A stretch of 64,000 bases of DNA from Aphrocallistes beatrix (GCA_963281255.1 OY725495.1:3968001-4032000); one strand, 5' to 3'; positions 44,350 to 55,245 are shown, counted from the stretch's first letter. A program made the numbers and translations. Notes: generated from the sequence alone by a model not told the origin.

Positions 44350-45852
44350 TTACAAAGCACAGGTGCAGCCTCCTTGAGTCATGTTAAGATGAGGAGTGAT
44401 GGAGGTAGGATTCGTATTACCGATGCAGCAAACACTCGTAAAATTCCTGTACAACAAAGTTTCATTGAAAGGTAGAGCAAGGAATGTCCCAATAACCAAA
44501 GCTGACACGAGAATGAATATCGCAATTGAAATCCCGATTTCCTTTTCACCCACTTTCAGTTTGGTGGGTATAAGGACAAGTGGGAGAGACCCGAAATATC
44601 CATTGGTCAGCCCAAATGCGCTGATGATTACGAGATAAATAGGAAGGCCATACCCCACGGGAACGAACGGACGAGATATAGGGAATATAAATAGTCCAAT
44701 GATCGGAATGAATAGGAACCGGAATAGACTGATTATCAATAAAGCTAGACTACTGCATTTGATGGGGATGAGGGTAAACCACCGAACGATGAAATCAGAG
44801 AAGACAAAAATTGTAAGTGAAATTATTGGAACCCAATCGCAAATTTGAGGGTGGCATGGGTAGGCTGCAGTGATGAATGTAGGGAAGAGGAAGAGAGTGA
44901 TGAGAAAGTTGAAGAAGAGAGTGAGTTGTAGAGACCAAGTTTTCCAAAATATGCTAAATTTTAGCTTAAGAGATCGCGCGAACCTCAAGTATAAAGAGTC
45001 GTTTGTCTTAAATGTGTTCTCTAAAAGAGGACTTTTCTCTGTATTAACGCGCCCTAAACGACTAGCTATTTCAGATTCATCTAAAACTTCATCGTTGTTC
45101 TGTTGGATGGGCCTATTTCCAGCAAGACTTTCTTCTTTACCGAGATTTAACCAATAATTCGTGAGATTGTGATAATAAATGAATGCCCAAACGAAAAAAC
45201 TCGCTAGCATTACACTAATGGTTAATCCGATGTAGACCTGAGAATCATAGAAAATACAGGAGTTCGGCGGCTTTAACAGCTTAGTTGAGATACGGAAACA
45301 AGCGGAAGTGAGACCGGAAACGGTCTCCCCAATAACAAGGGCCTGTGTGTAATGTTTTGGTAATTGACTAGAGGCACTGTAATAGGAAGGTTGAGAAATG
45401 CCTATTCCTATCCCTGTGATCAACCCAGCTAATAGCGGTGCGTATCCTATGTAACTAGGAAGGGAGTCTAACAAACCTTCTGATGCTAGCACACTGAAAA
45501 CGAGGAAGAACACGAGGGAGATGATGAAGAGGATATGTCCTGTCAAGATTCTCTTCGCAAAAGAAATATACTCCGAAATCAGATTGGTAATGAAACAGAA
45601 GGTGGCATCTGACAAAAGCATTACGCTCATCATAGCCCAGTAGAATAAATGCAGGTCACAGAACTTGTCTTGGTAAAAGTCCAGCAGAAATATGAATGCA
45701 TTGTAAGGGAACAGAATCGCCATTCCTTGGTAAATGAAAGCGAAGTAAAGAAGGTTGAATCGATCTTGAGGCACATTCAAGTGCTCGATTTGGATATTCG
45801 TGGGACTGGGCTCAGGAGTATCATTGGTGACTGAATGTTTGGCTGAACTCAT
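44350..45852 (-). CDS. Equilibrative nucleoside transporter, intronless
   Basis: 500 residues from ATG at 45852. SLC29/ENT family, carries nucleosides down their gradient across the plasma or an internal membrane. Eleven hydrophobic helices. Family features: first helix YFAFIYQGMAILFPYNAFI (the 'G-x-x-x-L-x-P-x-N' motif of ENTs), LLAGLITGIGIGISQPSYYS (helix 4), the long charged loop after helix 6 (GKEESLAGNRPIQQNNDEVL), FPTFITAAYPCHPQICDW, VFSDFIVRWFTL (the conserved D-x-x-R-W/F of helix 8) and FGLTNGYFGSLPLVLIP (helix 10). The N-terminal tail is Pro/Ser-rich. A short Cys-rich C-terminus (CCIGN...GGCTCAL) is unusual for the family. No intron. Confidence 0.9.
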   Translation of the reverse strand: MSSAKHSVTNDTPEPSPTNIQIEHLNVPQDRFNLLYFAFIYQGMAILFPYNAFIFLLDFYQDKFCDLHLFYWAMMSVMLLSDATFCFITNLISEYISFAKRILTGHILFIISLVFFLVFSVLASEGLLDSLPSYIGYAPLLAGLITGIGIGISQPSYYSASSQLPKHYTQALVIGETVSGLTSACFRISTKLLKPPNSCIFYDSQVYIGLTISVMLASFFVWAFIYYHNLTNYWLNLGKEESLAGNRPIQQNNDEVLDESEIASRLGRVNTEKSPLLENTFKTNDSLYLRFARSLKLKFSIFWKTWSLQLTLFFNFLITLFLFPTFITAAYPCHPQICDWVPIISLTIFVFSDFIVRWFTLIPIKCSSLALLIISLFRFLFIPIIGLFIFPISRPFVPVGYGLPIYLVIISAFGLTNGYFGSLPLVLIPTKLKVGEKEIGISIAIFILVSALVIGTFLALPFNETLLYRNFTSVCCIGNTNPTSITPHLNMTQGGCTCAL

Positions 45853-45984
45853 GTTTATGCATCTGACAAGCGATACTGTATAATTCTGATATTAAACAAA
45901 ACGGACACTAAAATCAATTGAAACTAGCCTGTGAAGTCATATACTACGTCATCTCTCGAAATGACATTAATTACATTTTAGGGT

Positions 45985-46215
45985 CTTTTCGGAAGGACGG
46001 GAATTTATAGTGGACACATTAGACCAGCGGTTTCAAACTTTTTTGGCTGTGGACCCCTATGCAATTCCTATATTCTGTGGATCCCCTCCTATTAACCGTA
46101 ATACAAAATTTCGAATCATGTGGACCCCTGATATCTTCTGTGGACTACGAAGGGGTCCATGGACCCCAGGTTGGGAACCACTGCATTAGGCATTCTCACT
46201 AACTTCTCACTGATT
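45985..46215. repeat. Family N repeat interrupted by an hAT-type MITE
   Basis: GTCTTTTCGGAAGGACGGGA on the left and GCATTCTCACTAACTTCTCA on the right correspond to a continuous stretch at 41865-41930. The interrupting element is 46025-46183. Lies about 130 bp upstream of the nucleoside transporter ATG. Confidence 0.6.
46025..46183. repeat. hAT-type MITE with 8-bp target duplication (7/8)
   Basis: CAGCGGTTTCAAAC ... AGGTTGGGAACCACTG; flanks CATTAGAC (46017-46024) and CATTAGGC (46184-46191). Same family as 28567-28734, inverse orientation. Confidence 0.75.
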
Positions 46216-46352
46216 GTAATTATAGCGATTATGGTACTGACACTAGCTCCAAGATATGTACATATACTCCGCTACCCAAAAGTATTCGTACACCCGAATA
46301 TTTTACTTCTAATCTATTAATGAAGTCAATAACATTTAGTCAGTAATTAATG

Positions 46353-46452
46353 CAAATATTCTAATAAGTCAAACTCAAAAAGGAGAGAAACCAATTCCGA
46401 GCGAAACAGGAATCGGTTTCTCTCGAACTTGACTTATTAGAATATTTGCAAT
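46353..46452. repeat. 100-bp long hairpin
   Basis: Arms of about 43 bp: TGCAAATATTCTAATAAGTC... on the left and ...GACTTATTAGAATATTTGCA on the right, with AGAGAAACC pairing further in. Nearly no unpaired loop. No coding content. Confidence 0.8.
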
Positions 46453-46950
46453 GATTTGTAACCTTTGTAACCACTAAATCAATATTAATATAAACGAGCT
46501 TCAAGCACTTATATAGCTTCAAGCACTTATATAGCGCAGCTAACGAACATTTTGTCTTCAGAGTCGTCCTGCGGGCGCCTGGGGCTGTCAGACATTCAGT
46601 TTTATATTTATTATTCAGTTTCGAAAATGCGATATTCGGAATCTATACCCCTAAAAACCCAGTCATGTCATAGTGAGTCTAAAGACAATTTCGAAAATCT
46701 AAGATTTTCACACCTCTTCTATACATAACACATGGTTCACTCTCACAATAGCAAATCATTGTATGAGACTACTAAGCTGCGGTTGTATATGATACTTCAT
46801 AGTAAATACTTGGAATTCATATTATAAAATAAACAAAATATTAGAAAATATAATAAATAAAAACATTCTGAAAATGGGGTATTAGAAATTCTAACATTTC
46901 GTCGATAAAAAAGATATAAATTATTGTTACATAATAAGTGAGGCTACTTT

Positions 46951-49900
46951 TTAACACCATTCCTCGTCATTGATTGGCTCAGTGCATTCGCTAATGGCGG
47001 GCATAATATCCGGCGGCATTCGTTGTAAAATATGAGGCGCTTCTCTTTCGAGAATGGCCAACAGCTGATCGAGGTAATTCCGTGTGTACTCTGCCTCTAA
47101 TACAGTTTGATCGGATGCATCCGGACTAACTCGCTTAACTTCCTTCAACTGAGTGATTTCATTCTCTTTCAGAGCTAAATCTGATTTGAGTTGATTTATT
47201 TCTTCAATTCTTTCTTCGAGTTTTTGATACTTTTCTCTCAAGTCTTCATAACTCGCTAGTTTTTGTTCGTATTTCTGAAGGGCCAGTTTGTCCCTTTCTG
47301 TCTTACGCGCTACAACTATTTTTACACTTGTGGTTAGACTTTTAAACAAACTTACAATTGTTGAGTGTTCTGATTGGCTAATATCTATCCCATTCATTTC
47401 TATGAGGCGGTCTCCTACCTTTAAATTTCCATTCTTATCGGCGACTGAATCAGGAATTATCTAAAAAGATAAACCAATATCAGTATACCTCTGTTGAAAT
47501 AATTAATTCTTACTAGCGATGACTTAGTGTAAAGACAAGCAATTCAAGGAGTTCACAACTAGAATGGCTCTATGTCTTAGCAAGTTTCTTTCAGGTTTCA
47601 ATGAATAAAAAAATTACTCAAAATTAAAATCGGAGAAAAATCCATACAAATCTACTTGAGTCATTGTTACCGTATGATAATATAAAATTCTAAGGAAAGT
47701 AGGAAGTCTTCACAAAGCATCTAAGCATTCTTAGAAGAATTTAGCCTTTAAATGCAGTCTTTAAGATTTGTGAATAGTGTACAATGATTAGAAATGTGAT
47801 TCAGGTGGGAGAAGAGTACAGAGTTGATGAGACATTATTCAACCGAACGAAGTAGTACAATATATTTTAAGCAATAAATCAGCAACTAAGCAAATTAACT
47901 CAATAGTGAATTTGAAACGATAATGCGGAAATGGTTCGACTTTTCGAAAAAGGAAATAGTTCGACTTTTTATCATTAGGATTAATGGTGTTTTTTTTTCG
48001 AACTATTTCCTTTTTTGGAAAGTCGAACTATTTCCGGTTTTGGTTCGAACTATTTCCACCATACCTTTGAAACTATGATTGTGTATCCTACACACCTCTA
48101 CTAATTCCTCACAAATTCCTAGAATCTCAAGGATAGTCCTGAAAGTATGTTTAGATTCAGAGGAGTAATTACCCCTTTTTTAAAAACCTAAATTAGGAAT
48201 ATTGGTTTTCATCGTTTATTATTATATCGACTATAAATATGCGTAGTTTCTCTACTGAGTCAGTGTAGCAGATATTAGATAGGGGAGATCTAGGGTTATT
48301 TTAATGCTATCAACACCCCTGACTGAAATTACTATTTTGGTTTTAAATTCAATAAGCATTCACCTTCATTATGAAAGTTCCAGGCTCTGGTCTCCTCCCT
48401 ATACTGATGCCAAGAGCGGGTCCCGTCTGGCTAATGCTGAGATCAGCTCCCACGAATGCGTAGTCCGGATGCTCACTAACCAGATGGTAGATTCCTACTC
48501 CGTTTTCTGGGCCGTTTTTACCGGCTTTCTCTAACTCTCCCGCAAGTAGCGTTTTCTTCCTCAGCTCTTCTCTCAGTTGTGTGTTTTCTTCTGTGAGAGT
48601 TTGTATGTGTTCGTTGCTGGCCAAATCTCGTCTCTTCTCGTTGAGTTTCTTTTTAATTCGAGACACGTCTGGATCTGCTGTGTGTTTGGAAGCTTGAACG
48701 TCAGATTTGAGAGAATTCAACTTACTCATTATCTCCTCGTTACGAGATTTCAAAGATTTGATTTCTTCTCTCTAAGGAGTTCAGATTTAAATATATCATA
48801 CTTTGACATAAATTAAAATTGGTTTATTAAAGAATTGCCTAGGAATGTTGCTAAATAAAGTTTTTTAGGCGGGAAAACAAGGTTGGTCTTTACTATAAAT
48901 AGAATAGACCCCGGGGCTACTAATTCGAGTTTAAATAACTACACATTTATGCGTGTCTCAGTTACACAGGTGTAAATGAATTAGTTCAAAGTGCTCAGAC
49001 TCGTTGGGTCCCAATTAATAAGCGCATTCAGTTGCGCGAGACTATATTTTGATCAGAAATGTGGAATTTGTATTAATTAGTATTGAAATTCCACATTTCA
49101 GATAAAAGTTCTATTGATTTCTGATCAAAATTCCACATATTTTCTGATCAAAATTCCACATATTTTCTGATCAAAGTATACAGTCTCTATTCAATTGTAT
49201 AATACAATTACGATGTAACCAACATATGTATACGACCTGGTCTCTACACAGCTGTATCTTCTTCTGATATTTCACATCCAACTCTTGCAGTTGGTCCATG
49301 CTACTGTTCTCTCTGGTACTGTTCACACTCTCTCTGTTCTTCCGAAGTAAATGTTGATGCTCTTCCTGCAGAGAAGTGTATTTCTGCTCTACGACACGGT
49401 AGCTCCTCACTGCTCCCTACACATATACAGGTAATTATATGGAGATATCACCCAACCATGAATTTACATAAATATGAAAAAAGATCTTAAATACAGTCGA
49501 CTCCGCTTAATAGGGTCACATCGGTCAGAAGACATTTTGGCCCGATTAAGCGGAGAACCCTATTAACCGAAAATATTTTGTATTAACTTCTATGTGTGAG
49601 AGCTATTCCGATCCTGCCAAAAGTGGCCCGATTAAACAATGACACTATTAAGCGGAGTCGACTGCATTACTCTTTCATACATGCAACTGTCCCACTTTTT
49701 TAACTCTTCCATTGAGCTAATTTTGATGAGTGTCCCATTTTTACTTGAAATTTCACCATTATGTTCATGTATAATACTTTACGATTGCGTCCCGCCATGT
49801 CCCGGAAAATTCAGCGCCGCGTCCCGTTTTAATCATGGCTCAAGTTGGCATGTGTTCTCTTTAGGTTTTCAGGTGCTTTAAGCATGGTTATTCAGTCCAG

Positions 49901-52900
49901 TTCAGTCATATATTACAACTCAATAACTCAAGTCTAAATATAGTCAGATTCAAACCTCTAAATCCTGAATGGTGTCGAGTAGCTCTAGCGTAGTCCTCAT
50001 CTCATGAGTGGCAGGTTCCCTCGTGACAGAGAACAGGAACTGATCTCCCTGCACGCACTCGGAGGTTATCATCACAGGGTTCTCATGCTCCCGCAGACGG
50101 GTCGTGTACCCGTGTTCTCCTTCCGCGATAATCGCTAGCTTCAAACTGGGATCATTCAACTCCGGAATCCTGAAAAGAATCAGAAGTTAAACTAGGCTCA
50201 AAGCTGCCTTTTTCAAATGCATACTAATTTTATGAATCAGCAAACATTACTTAGTATAAAACAGAGCTAGAAATACTACTTATGTCCCGTTTTTTCCTTG
50301 CAGAGGTTGGCAGTATGCAACAATACAAACCCAAAACACGATCCGAACCAGATTTTGAACTCATATCTGAATCCGAACCCATCAGACCTGAAAAAAACTC
50401 GATTCCAACTCTGGTACCCAGGGGCGCGAACTTTTCGAAATCTAAGGACAATTTCGGGGTTCCAGGGGGTGCTCAGCCCTAAATTTTGTATTGGGCCTAT
50501 GGACAATCTTCGAATCCAGCCCTCCCGGGTTCGGTGCCTATGCTGGTACCAACTCTCACCTGTCTTGAAACAGTTTCACACACTCCCTCGCAGTGGTGAC
50601 AGGGGAGACCTGAATACGGAGCGTGTGCGGTCGAACTTTATCCGGAACATTGATTACAAACTGCAAACTCGTGGAAGGCTTGGTCCTCAGTTCGAATTGG
50701 AAGGGGTCTGGTAGGTCTAGGTGCCGTGTTTGGACAATGAGGGGGAACTCATGGAGACCAAGTTCACGCTCTGGAATTCGCATGTTTGTGGGGCAAATCT
50801 CTATGAGACAGAAGCGATTGATGTCCTCTTTCTGTAAGCCAACTTTTAGCAGTACAAGCCTCAGCACCTAGAATATATCCAAAGAACAGATGTGAAAAGT
50901 GCTATTCTCTATTGCATTGTCTACTATTAATCTAGTATCAAATTTGGAAAATGGAAAATGATTCCGATCAAGATCGCGATCTTCTTTTTCACGATCGACT
51001 AATGCCCTAATTATAACTGAATAAAGACGTGTGAACTCCGATTCTTGCCTGAAGACAGTTGTCTTTGGGATGGACGAGTACGGCTTTGTAAGTCGCCTCG
51101 GGGAGTACTTGAGAGACGTATATCCTGAGGAGTCCCTGTCCTGCCTTCTCTTTCGGCTGGAACAAGGACTGGATGGCTGGAGACATCGCCTCCACTCCAA
51201 AGAACCCGGCCAACTTCTTAGCACTACGGTTACTTGCGATTTCTCCATCTAAAAGCAAGAGTATCAATACACAAGCAGGGTTGGCAGGTTTTGTCCACTT
51301 GGAAAAAACCTAGTGGTTTTAACCAGGTTAAAACCGTCCTGTCCAAAACCTCTTGGGTGGACAAAACTGGACAAAACTGGACAAAACCTCAAAATTTAAT
51401 TTAATTCATAAATTCACAGTTATATCGAAGTTTAGTCCAAGTTTAGTCCAGGTTTTGTCCAAGTGTTGTTCGTGGCTTCCATGATAAATCGAATACAAAA
51501 TATAGTTATAGTAATAAACAGGAGTTAGCAAGAAAATCCATTCATTGTCCTCACTCTCTTTCCATCTTAAACTGTTTCGTACCCACTGCAATGATTTACA
51601 GTTTCCATTAGGTTTTGTCCAGTTTTGTCCGGTTAAAACCAGGTTTTGTCCACTGCCCTGTCCAAAACCTGTTTTGGACGGACAAAACCCAACCCTGTGT
51701 AACACAAGACAAAGTACAACTACAGTGGAATTCGCATAAAATTAGTAACTCGGGTTATGCTCACAAAAAGTTACTAATAAGGGAACAGAATTAATACAAA
51801 ATTTACACTTGGGACTTGAAAATTGGTTGCCTATAGGGAAGTTGCAAATAACTCCACTGTATATAAATTGTACCATAATCTTATAAATTAAAACTCGAGG
51901 ATTTTTTTTTGTTTGTTTGTCCGAATTGATTGAAGAATTGGCAAGTCGTAGAGATACGAAAATTGGCATGTAGGTGTCAAATGATGAATCTATGATTAAG
52001 TTCGAAGATCTAAGCGAAATGTTCACACCTCGCCGAGATAGGTGATAAAATGTGCTGACCAATCAAATTCGATTATTTTATTATTTTATACATTGGAATA
52101 AAATAGTAGTGAATTATGCATACAATCAAAAGAACTATTTTTGATTGAAATTCATTGGTTTATGTGAACCAATCAATTATCAGCCTTTTATAATGCCATT
52201 CATACGATTCTATTTCATATAAATGATTGAATACTGCTATTTTAAGTCTATAATTTGATTGCTAACAACAATTAAAGCATGTTATATGCTACGATCAATC
52301 AATTCGATCATAAAATAACTTTTAACGACATGGACTGGAATTGATTAATTAATTATAATAATCTTAAGCAATGTGAACTTTGTGTATTCAAATTTAGCTT
52401 ACATTCAAGATAGTTGTTTTTTGAATTTATCAGAAAAACGTTTAAACGTGTTCAAACATGTTTAAACATAAAATTAAACATGTATAAACATGTTTAAACA
52501 CGTTTAAACATGTTTAAACATGTTTAAACATAAATTTAAACATGTTTAAACATGTTTAAACATGTTTAAACATAAATTTAAACATGTTTAAACATGTTTA
52601 AACATGTTTAAACACGTTTAAACATGTTTAAACATAAAATTAAACATGTTTAAACATGTTTAAACATGTTTAAACACGTTTAAACATAAAATTAAACATG
52701 TTTAAACATGTTTAAACGTGTTTAAACATGTTTAAACATGTTTAAACATAAATTTAAACATGTTTAAACATGTTTAAACATGTTTAAACATGTTTAAACA
52801 CGTTTAAACATGTTTAAACATAAATTTAAACATGTTTAAACATGTTTAAACATAAATTTAAACATGTTTAAACATGTTTAAACATGTTTAAACACGTTTA

Positions 52901-55088
52901 AACATGTTTAAACATGTTTAAACATAAATTTAAACATGTTTAAACATGTTTAAACATGTTTAAACATGTTTAAACACGTTTAAACATGTTTAAACATAAA
53001 ATTAAACATGTTTAAACATGTTTAAACATGTTTAAACACGTTTAAACATAAAATTAAACATGTTTAAACATGTTTAAACGTGTTTAAACATGTTTAAACA
53101 TGTTTAAACATAAATTTAAACATGTTTAAACATGTTTAAACATGTTTAAACATAAATTTAAACATGTTTAAACATGTTTAAACATAAATTTAAACATGTT
53201 TAAACATGTTTAAACATGTTTAAACACGTTTAAACATGTTTAAACATAAAATTAAACATGTTTAAACATGTTTAAACGTGTTTAAACATGTTTAAACATG
53301 TTTAAACATAAATTTAAACATGTTTAAACATAAAATTAAACATGTTTAAACATAAAATTAAACATGTTTAAACATGTTTAAACATGTTTAAACACGTTTA
53401 AACATGTTTAAACATGTTTAAACACGTTTAAACATGTTTAAACATGTTTAAACACGTTTAAACATGTTTAAACATAAAATTAAACATGTTTAAACATGTT
53501 TAAACACGTTTAAACATGTTTAAACATAAATAAAAGTAAACAAATCTCAAAAATATGCTAGAAACTTGCTTTCAACGGTTGACATGGGGTTTTCAGGGGT
53601 GTAGATTTCGAATATCATATTTTTGAGTAATTTTGATGATCAATTTGTATACTTTTGTTTACAATAGCTACATAAAGTAAACAAATCTCAAAAATATGCT
53701 AGAAACTTGCTTCCAACGGTTGACATGGGGTTTTCAGGGGTGTAGATTTCGAATATCATATTTTTGAGTAAATTTGATGATCAATTTGTTTACAATAGAT
53801 AAATGAAGTAAACAAATTACAAAAATAGACTAGAGACTAGCTTCCAACGGTTGGCATGGGGGTTTCAGGGGTGTAGATTTCGAATATCATATTTTTGAGT
53901 AAATTTGATGATCAATTTGTTTACTTTTGTTTACAATAGATAAATAAAGTAAACAAATTACAAAAATAGACTAGAGACTAGCTTCCAACGGTTGGCATGG
54001 GGTTTTTAATGCTGTAAATTTTGAATATTATATTTTCAGATCCATATGAGAAATTATCGCTTGTTTGAATATTAAAGGAAAACAAATCCCAGAGATACTT
54101 AAATTGGCATGTAGGTGTCAAATGATGAATCTAGGATTAAGTTCGAAGATCTAAGCGAAATGTTCACACCTCGCCGAGATAGGTGACAAAATGTGCTGAC
54201 CAATCAAATTCGATTATTTTATAATGCAAATACATTGGAATAAAATAGTAGTGACTTATGCATACAATCAAAAGAACTATTTGTGATTGAAATTCATTGG
54301 TTTATGTGAGAACCAATCAATTATCAGCCTTTTATAATGCCATTCACACGATTCTATTTCATATAAATGTTTGAATACTGCTATTTTGAGTCTATAATTT
54401 GATTGTTAACAACAATTAAAGTGTGTTATATGCTACGATCAATCAATTCGATCATAAAATAAATTTTAACGACATGGACTGGAATTGATTATTTAAGTAT
54501 AATAATATTTATCAATGTGAACTTTGTGTATTCATTGAGCTTACATTCAGGATTAGTTGACTTAAAAGTTTATAGATTTATAGATTTGCGCTTGTTAAGT
54601 ATTAAATTACAAGCATACAATTATATTTTGTTCAGTGCTTTGTTTGCATAAATAACTAAGGAATTCCTAATATAGTGTACCCCTGTATCAGCCAATGTAT
54701 TCTATCCACACAACACTCACTCTAATACGTATAATACAACAGAGTTACCTGAGGAATAAGATTTGGAAAATAATTCTGGAGTTAAATCTCCTCTATCCAG
54801 TTTCTCAGAACTGAATTTCTTCGGGATCAACTTCCGTAGGAAACCCTTCTTTCCCTGTTTCTCCTTCCCGGTCTCCGTCACATGGTCCAACAGTCCTGTG
54901 TCAGAAGCGGACCGGGACTCTCGTATGGGGCGAACAGGAGTCCTTGTCTGCTCGGAGTAGGCACGACTGGATTGTCGGGAGTGACGAGGGTCTGACTGTG
55001 TGGAGAGGTTGTTAGAGGTGGAGGGAGATATGTCTTGGATGTGAGCGAGGAGGAGCTCTTGTTCTCGTTGTGAGAAGTGAGTGAATTC
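46951..55088 (-). CDS. RA-RA-coiled-coil-PDZ scaffold protein, 5' end not found
   Basis: Exons (minus): 55088-54749, 51248-51049, 50867-50560, 50169-49956, 49416-49237, 48771-48364, 47460-46951; phases join to 719 residues ending in EPINDEEWC. At least one 5' exon with the start codon is missing. Order: a basic Ser-rich region (QGKKGFLRKLIPKKFSSEKL); a first Ras-association-like domain (GLLRIYVSQVLPEATYKAVL ... NRFCLIEICPTNMRIPEREL ... PDPFQFELRTKP); a second one (TLRIQVSPVTTARECVKLFQ ... LKLAIIAEGEHGYTTRLRE); coiled coil; a PDZ domain split by an intron (GPALGISIGRRPEPGTF | IIPDSVADKNGNLKVGDRLI); coiled coil. RA domains bind GTP-loaded Ras/Rap. Afadin and Radil combine RA with PDZ but also have FHA and DIL, absent here. 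Intron 2 (about 51.25-54.75 kb) holds the satellite. Its donor after CTTCAG at 51049 is GC, not GT. Confidence 0.72.
47928..48060. repeat. Hairpin made of GGAAATAGTTCGA units
   Basis: Left arm GGAAATGGTTCGACTTTTCG and GGAAATAGTTCGAC; right arm CGAACTATTTCC three times. Folds on itself around a short AT loop. Intron of the RA-PDZ gene. Confidence 0.65.
48846..48925. repeat. Family L repeat, worn
   Basis: TAGGCGGGAAAACAAG and CTATAAATAGAATAGACCCC recognisable; the outer parts have decayed. Confidence 0.5.
49070..49178. repeat. Inverted and tandem TTCTGATCAAAATTCCACAT units
   Basis: Left arm GATCAGAAATGTGGAATTTG, then its complement, then CTGATCAAAATTCCACATAT twice. Intron of the RA-PDZ gene, ending about 60 bp before exon 5. 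Confidence 0.65.
49494..49664. repeat. Family P1 element
   Basis: CAGTCGACTCCGCTTAATAG ... CTATTAAGCGGAGTCGACTG, same interior as 43981-44151 in opposite orientation. Confidence 0.78.
49677..49852 (+). repeat. Family T element
   Basis: CATACATGCAACTGTCCCAC ... GCTCAAGTTGGCATG; begins 13 bp after the P1 copy. Confidence 0.6.
50275..50314 (+). repeat. Right end of a family T element
   Basis: CTACTTATGTCCCGTTTTTT and GCAGAGGTTGGCA match only the last 40 bases of the family (compare 24373-24412). Confidence 0.5.
51276..51696. repeat. CAGGGTTGG-end element rich in GGTTTTGTCC
   Basis: Starts CAGGGTTGGCAGGTTTTGTC and ends GACAAAACCCAACCCTG. The motif GTTTTGTCC/GGACAAAAC recurs more than ten times. 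CAGGGTTGG ends are common in hAT elements, but I could not define a clean target duplication. Confidence 0.6.
51723..51859. repeat. Family P2 element
   Basis: CAGTGGAATTCGCATAAAAT ... GCAAATAACTCCACTG, flanked by TA on the right, with the CACTTGGGACTTGAAAATTG interior. Confidence 0.65.
51950..52410 (+). repeat. 461-bp direct repeat, left copy
   Basis: Starts AGAGATACGAAAATTGGCAT and ends GAGCTTACATTCA-like sequence. It matches 54091-54551 with the same length and only scattered differences (for example CATACGATTC against CACACGATTC). Parts of its first 120 bp recur at 15236-15330 and, more weakly, near 34730-34880. Confidence 0.8.
52437..53525. repeat. 10-bp satellite, unit AAACATGTTT
   Basis: About 1.09 kb of head-to-tail AAACATGTTT with variants AAACACGTTT and AAACGTGTTT, broken at intervals by AAACATAAATTT or AAACATAAAATT. 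A higher-order pattern (two AAACATAAAATT spacers with one AAACGTGTTT) starts near 52681 and again about 362 bp later, so the array grew by large duplications as well as by single units. Every unit is its own reverse complement. Confidence 0.9.
53531..54062 (+). repeat. Four-copy ~140-bp tandem repeat
   Basis: Units begin AAGTAAACAAATYWCAAAAA at about 53534, 53674, 53806 and 53947 and share CTTGCTTTCAACGGTTGACA, GGGGTTTTCAGGGGTGTAGA and TTCGAATATCATATTTTTGA. The last copy is the most diverged. Directly follows the satellite. Confidence 0.8.
54091..54551 (+). repeat. 461-bp direct repeat, right copy
   Basis: Second copy of 51950-52410. Together the pair encloses the satellite and the 140-bp repeats, 2.6 kb in all. 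No ORF of note inside. Confidence 0.8.
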
Positions 55089-55140
55089 CTATAGGATTAT
55101 GGTTAATAAGAAAACAATTAACTAACAACACGTCTAGGTT

Positions 55141-55245
55141 GACTAATTAGCTCCCGGATGGCTTGGGGTTTTTCTATTTATAGTAATTACCTTGAATTTT
55201 TATGGCTTCCCCGTCCAAAATGGTTTGAACCGGAAATGACGCGAC
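55141..55245. repeat. Family L repeat, worn
   Basis: TTTTCTATTTATAGTAATTA, GGCTTCCCCGTCCAAAATGG and AACCGGAAATGACGCG. Confidence 0.5.

Noticed and set aside
49639-50714. Plus-strand ORFs around 49.6-50.9 kb
   Set aside because: They cover a family T repeat and the antisense of RA-domain exons; no support as genes.
52437-53525. CRISPR-like array
   Set aside because: No unique spacers: the whole stretch is one palindromic 10-bp unit with variants, in an animal intron.
51950-54551. Reading the paired 461-bp direct repeats as the terminal repeats of a retroelement
   Set aside because: No coding remnant, primer-binding site or polypurine tract could be seen between them, and the interior is satellite; single fragments elsewhere also argue against it.
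46951-55088. DLG5 or other MAGUK
   Set aside because: Only one PDZ and no SH3 or guanylate-kinase region; the joined exons show RA domains instead.
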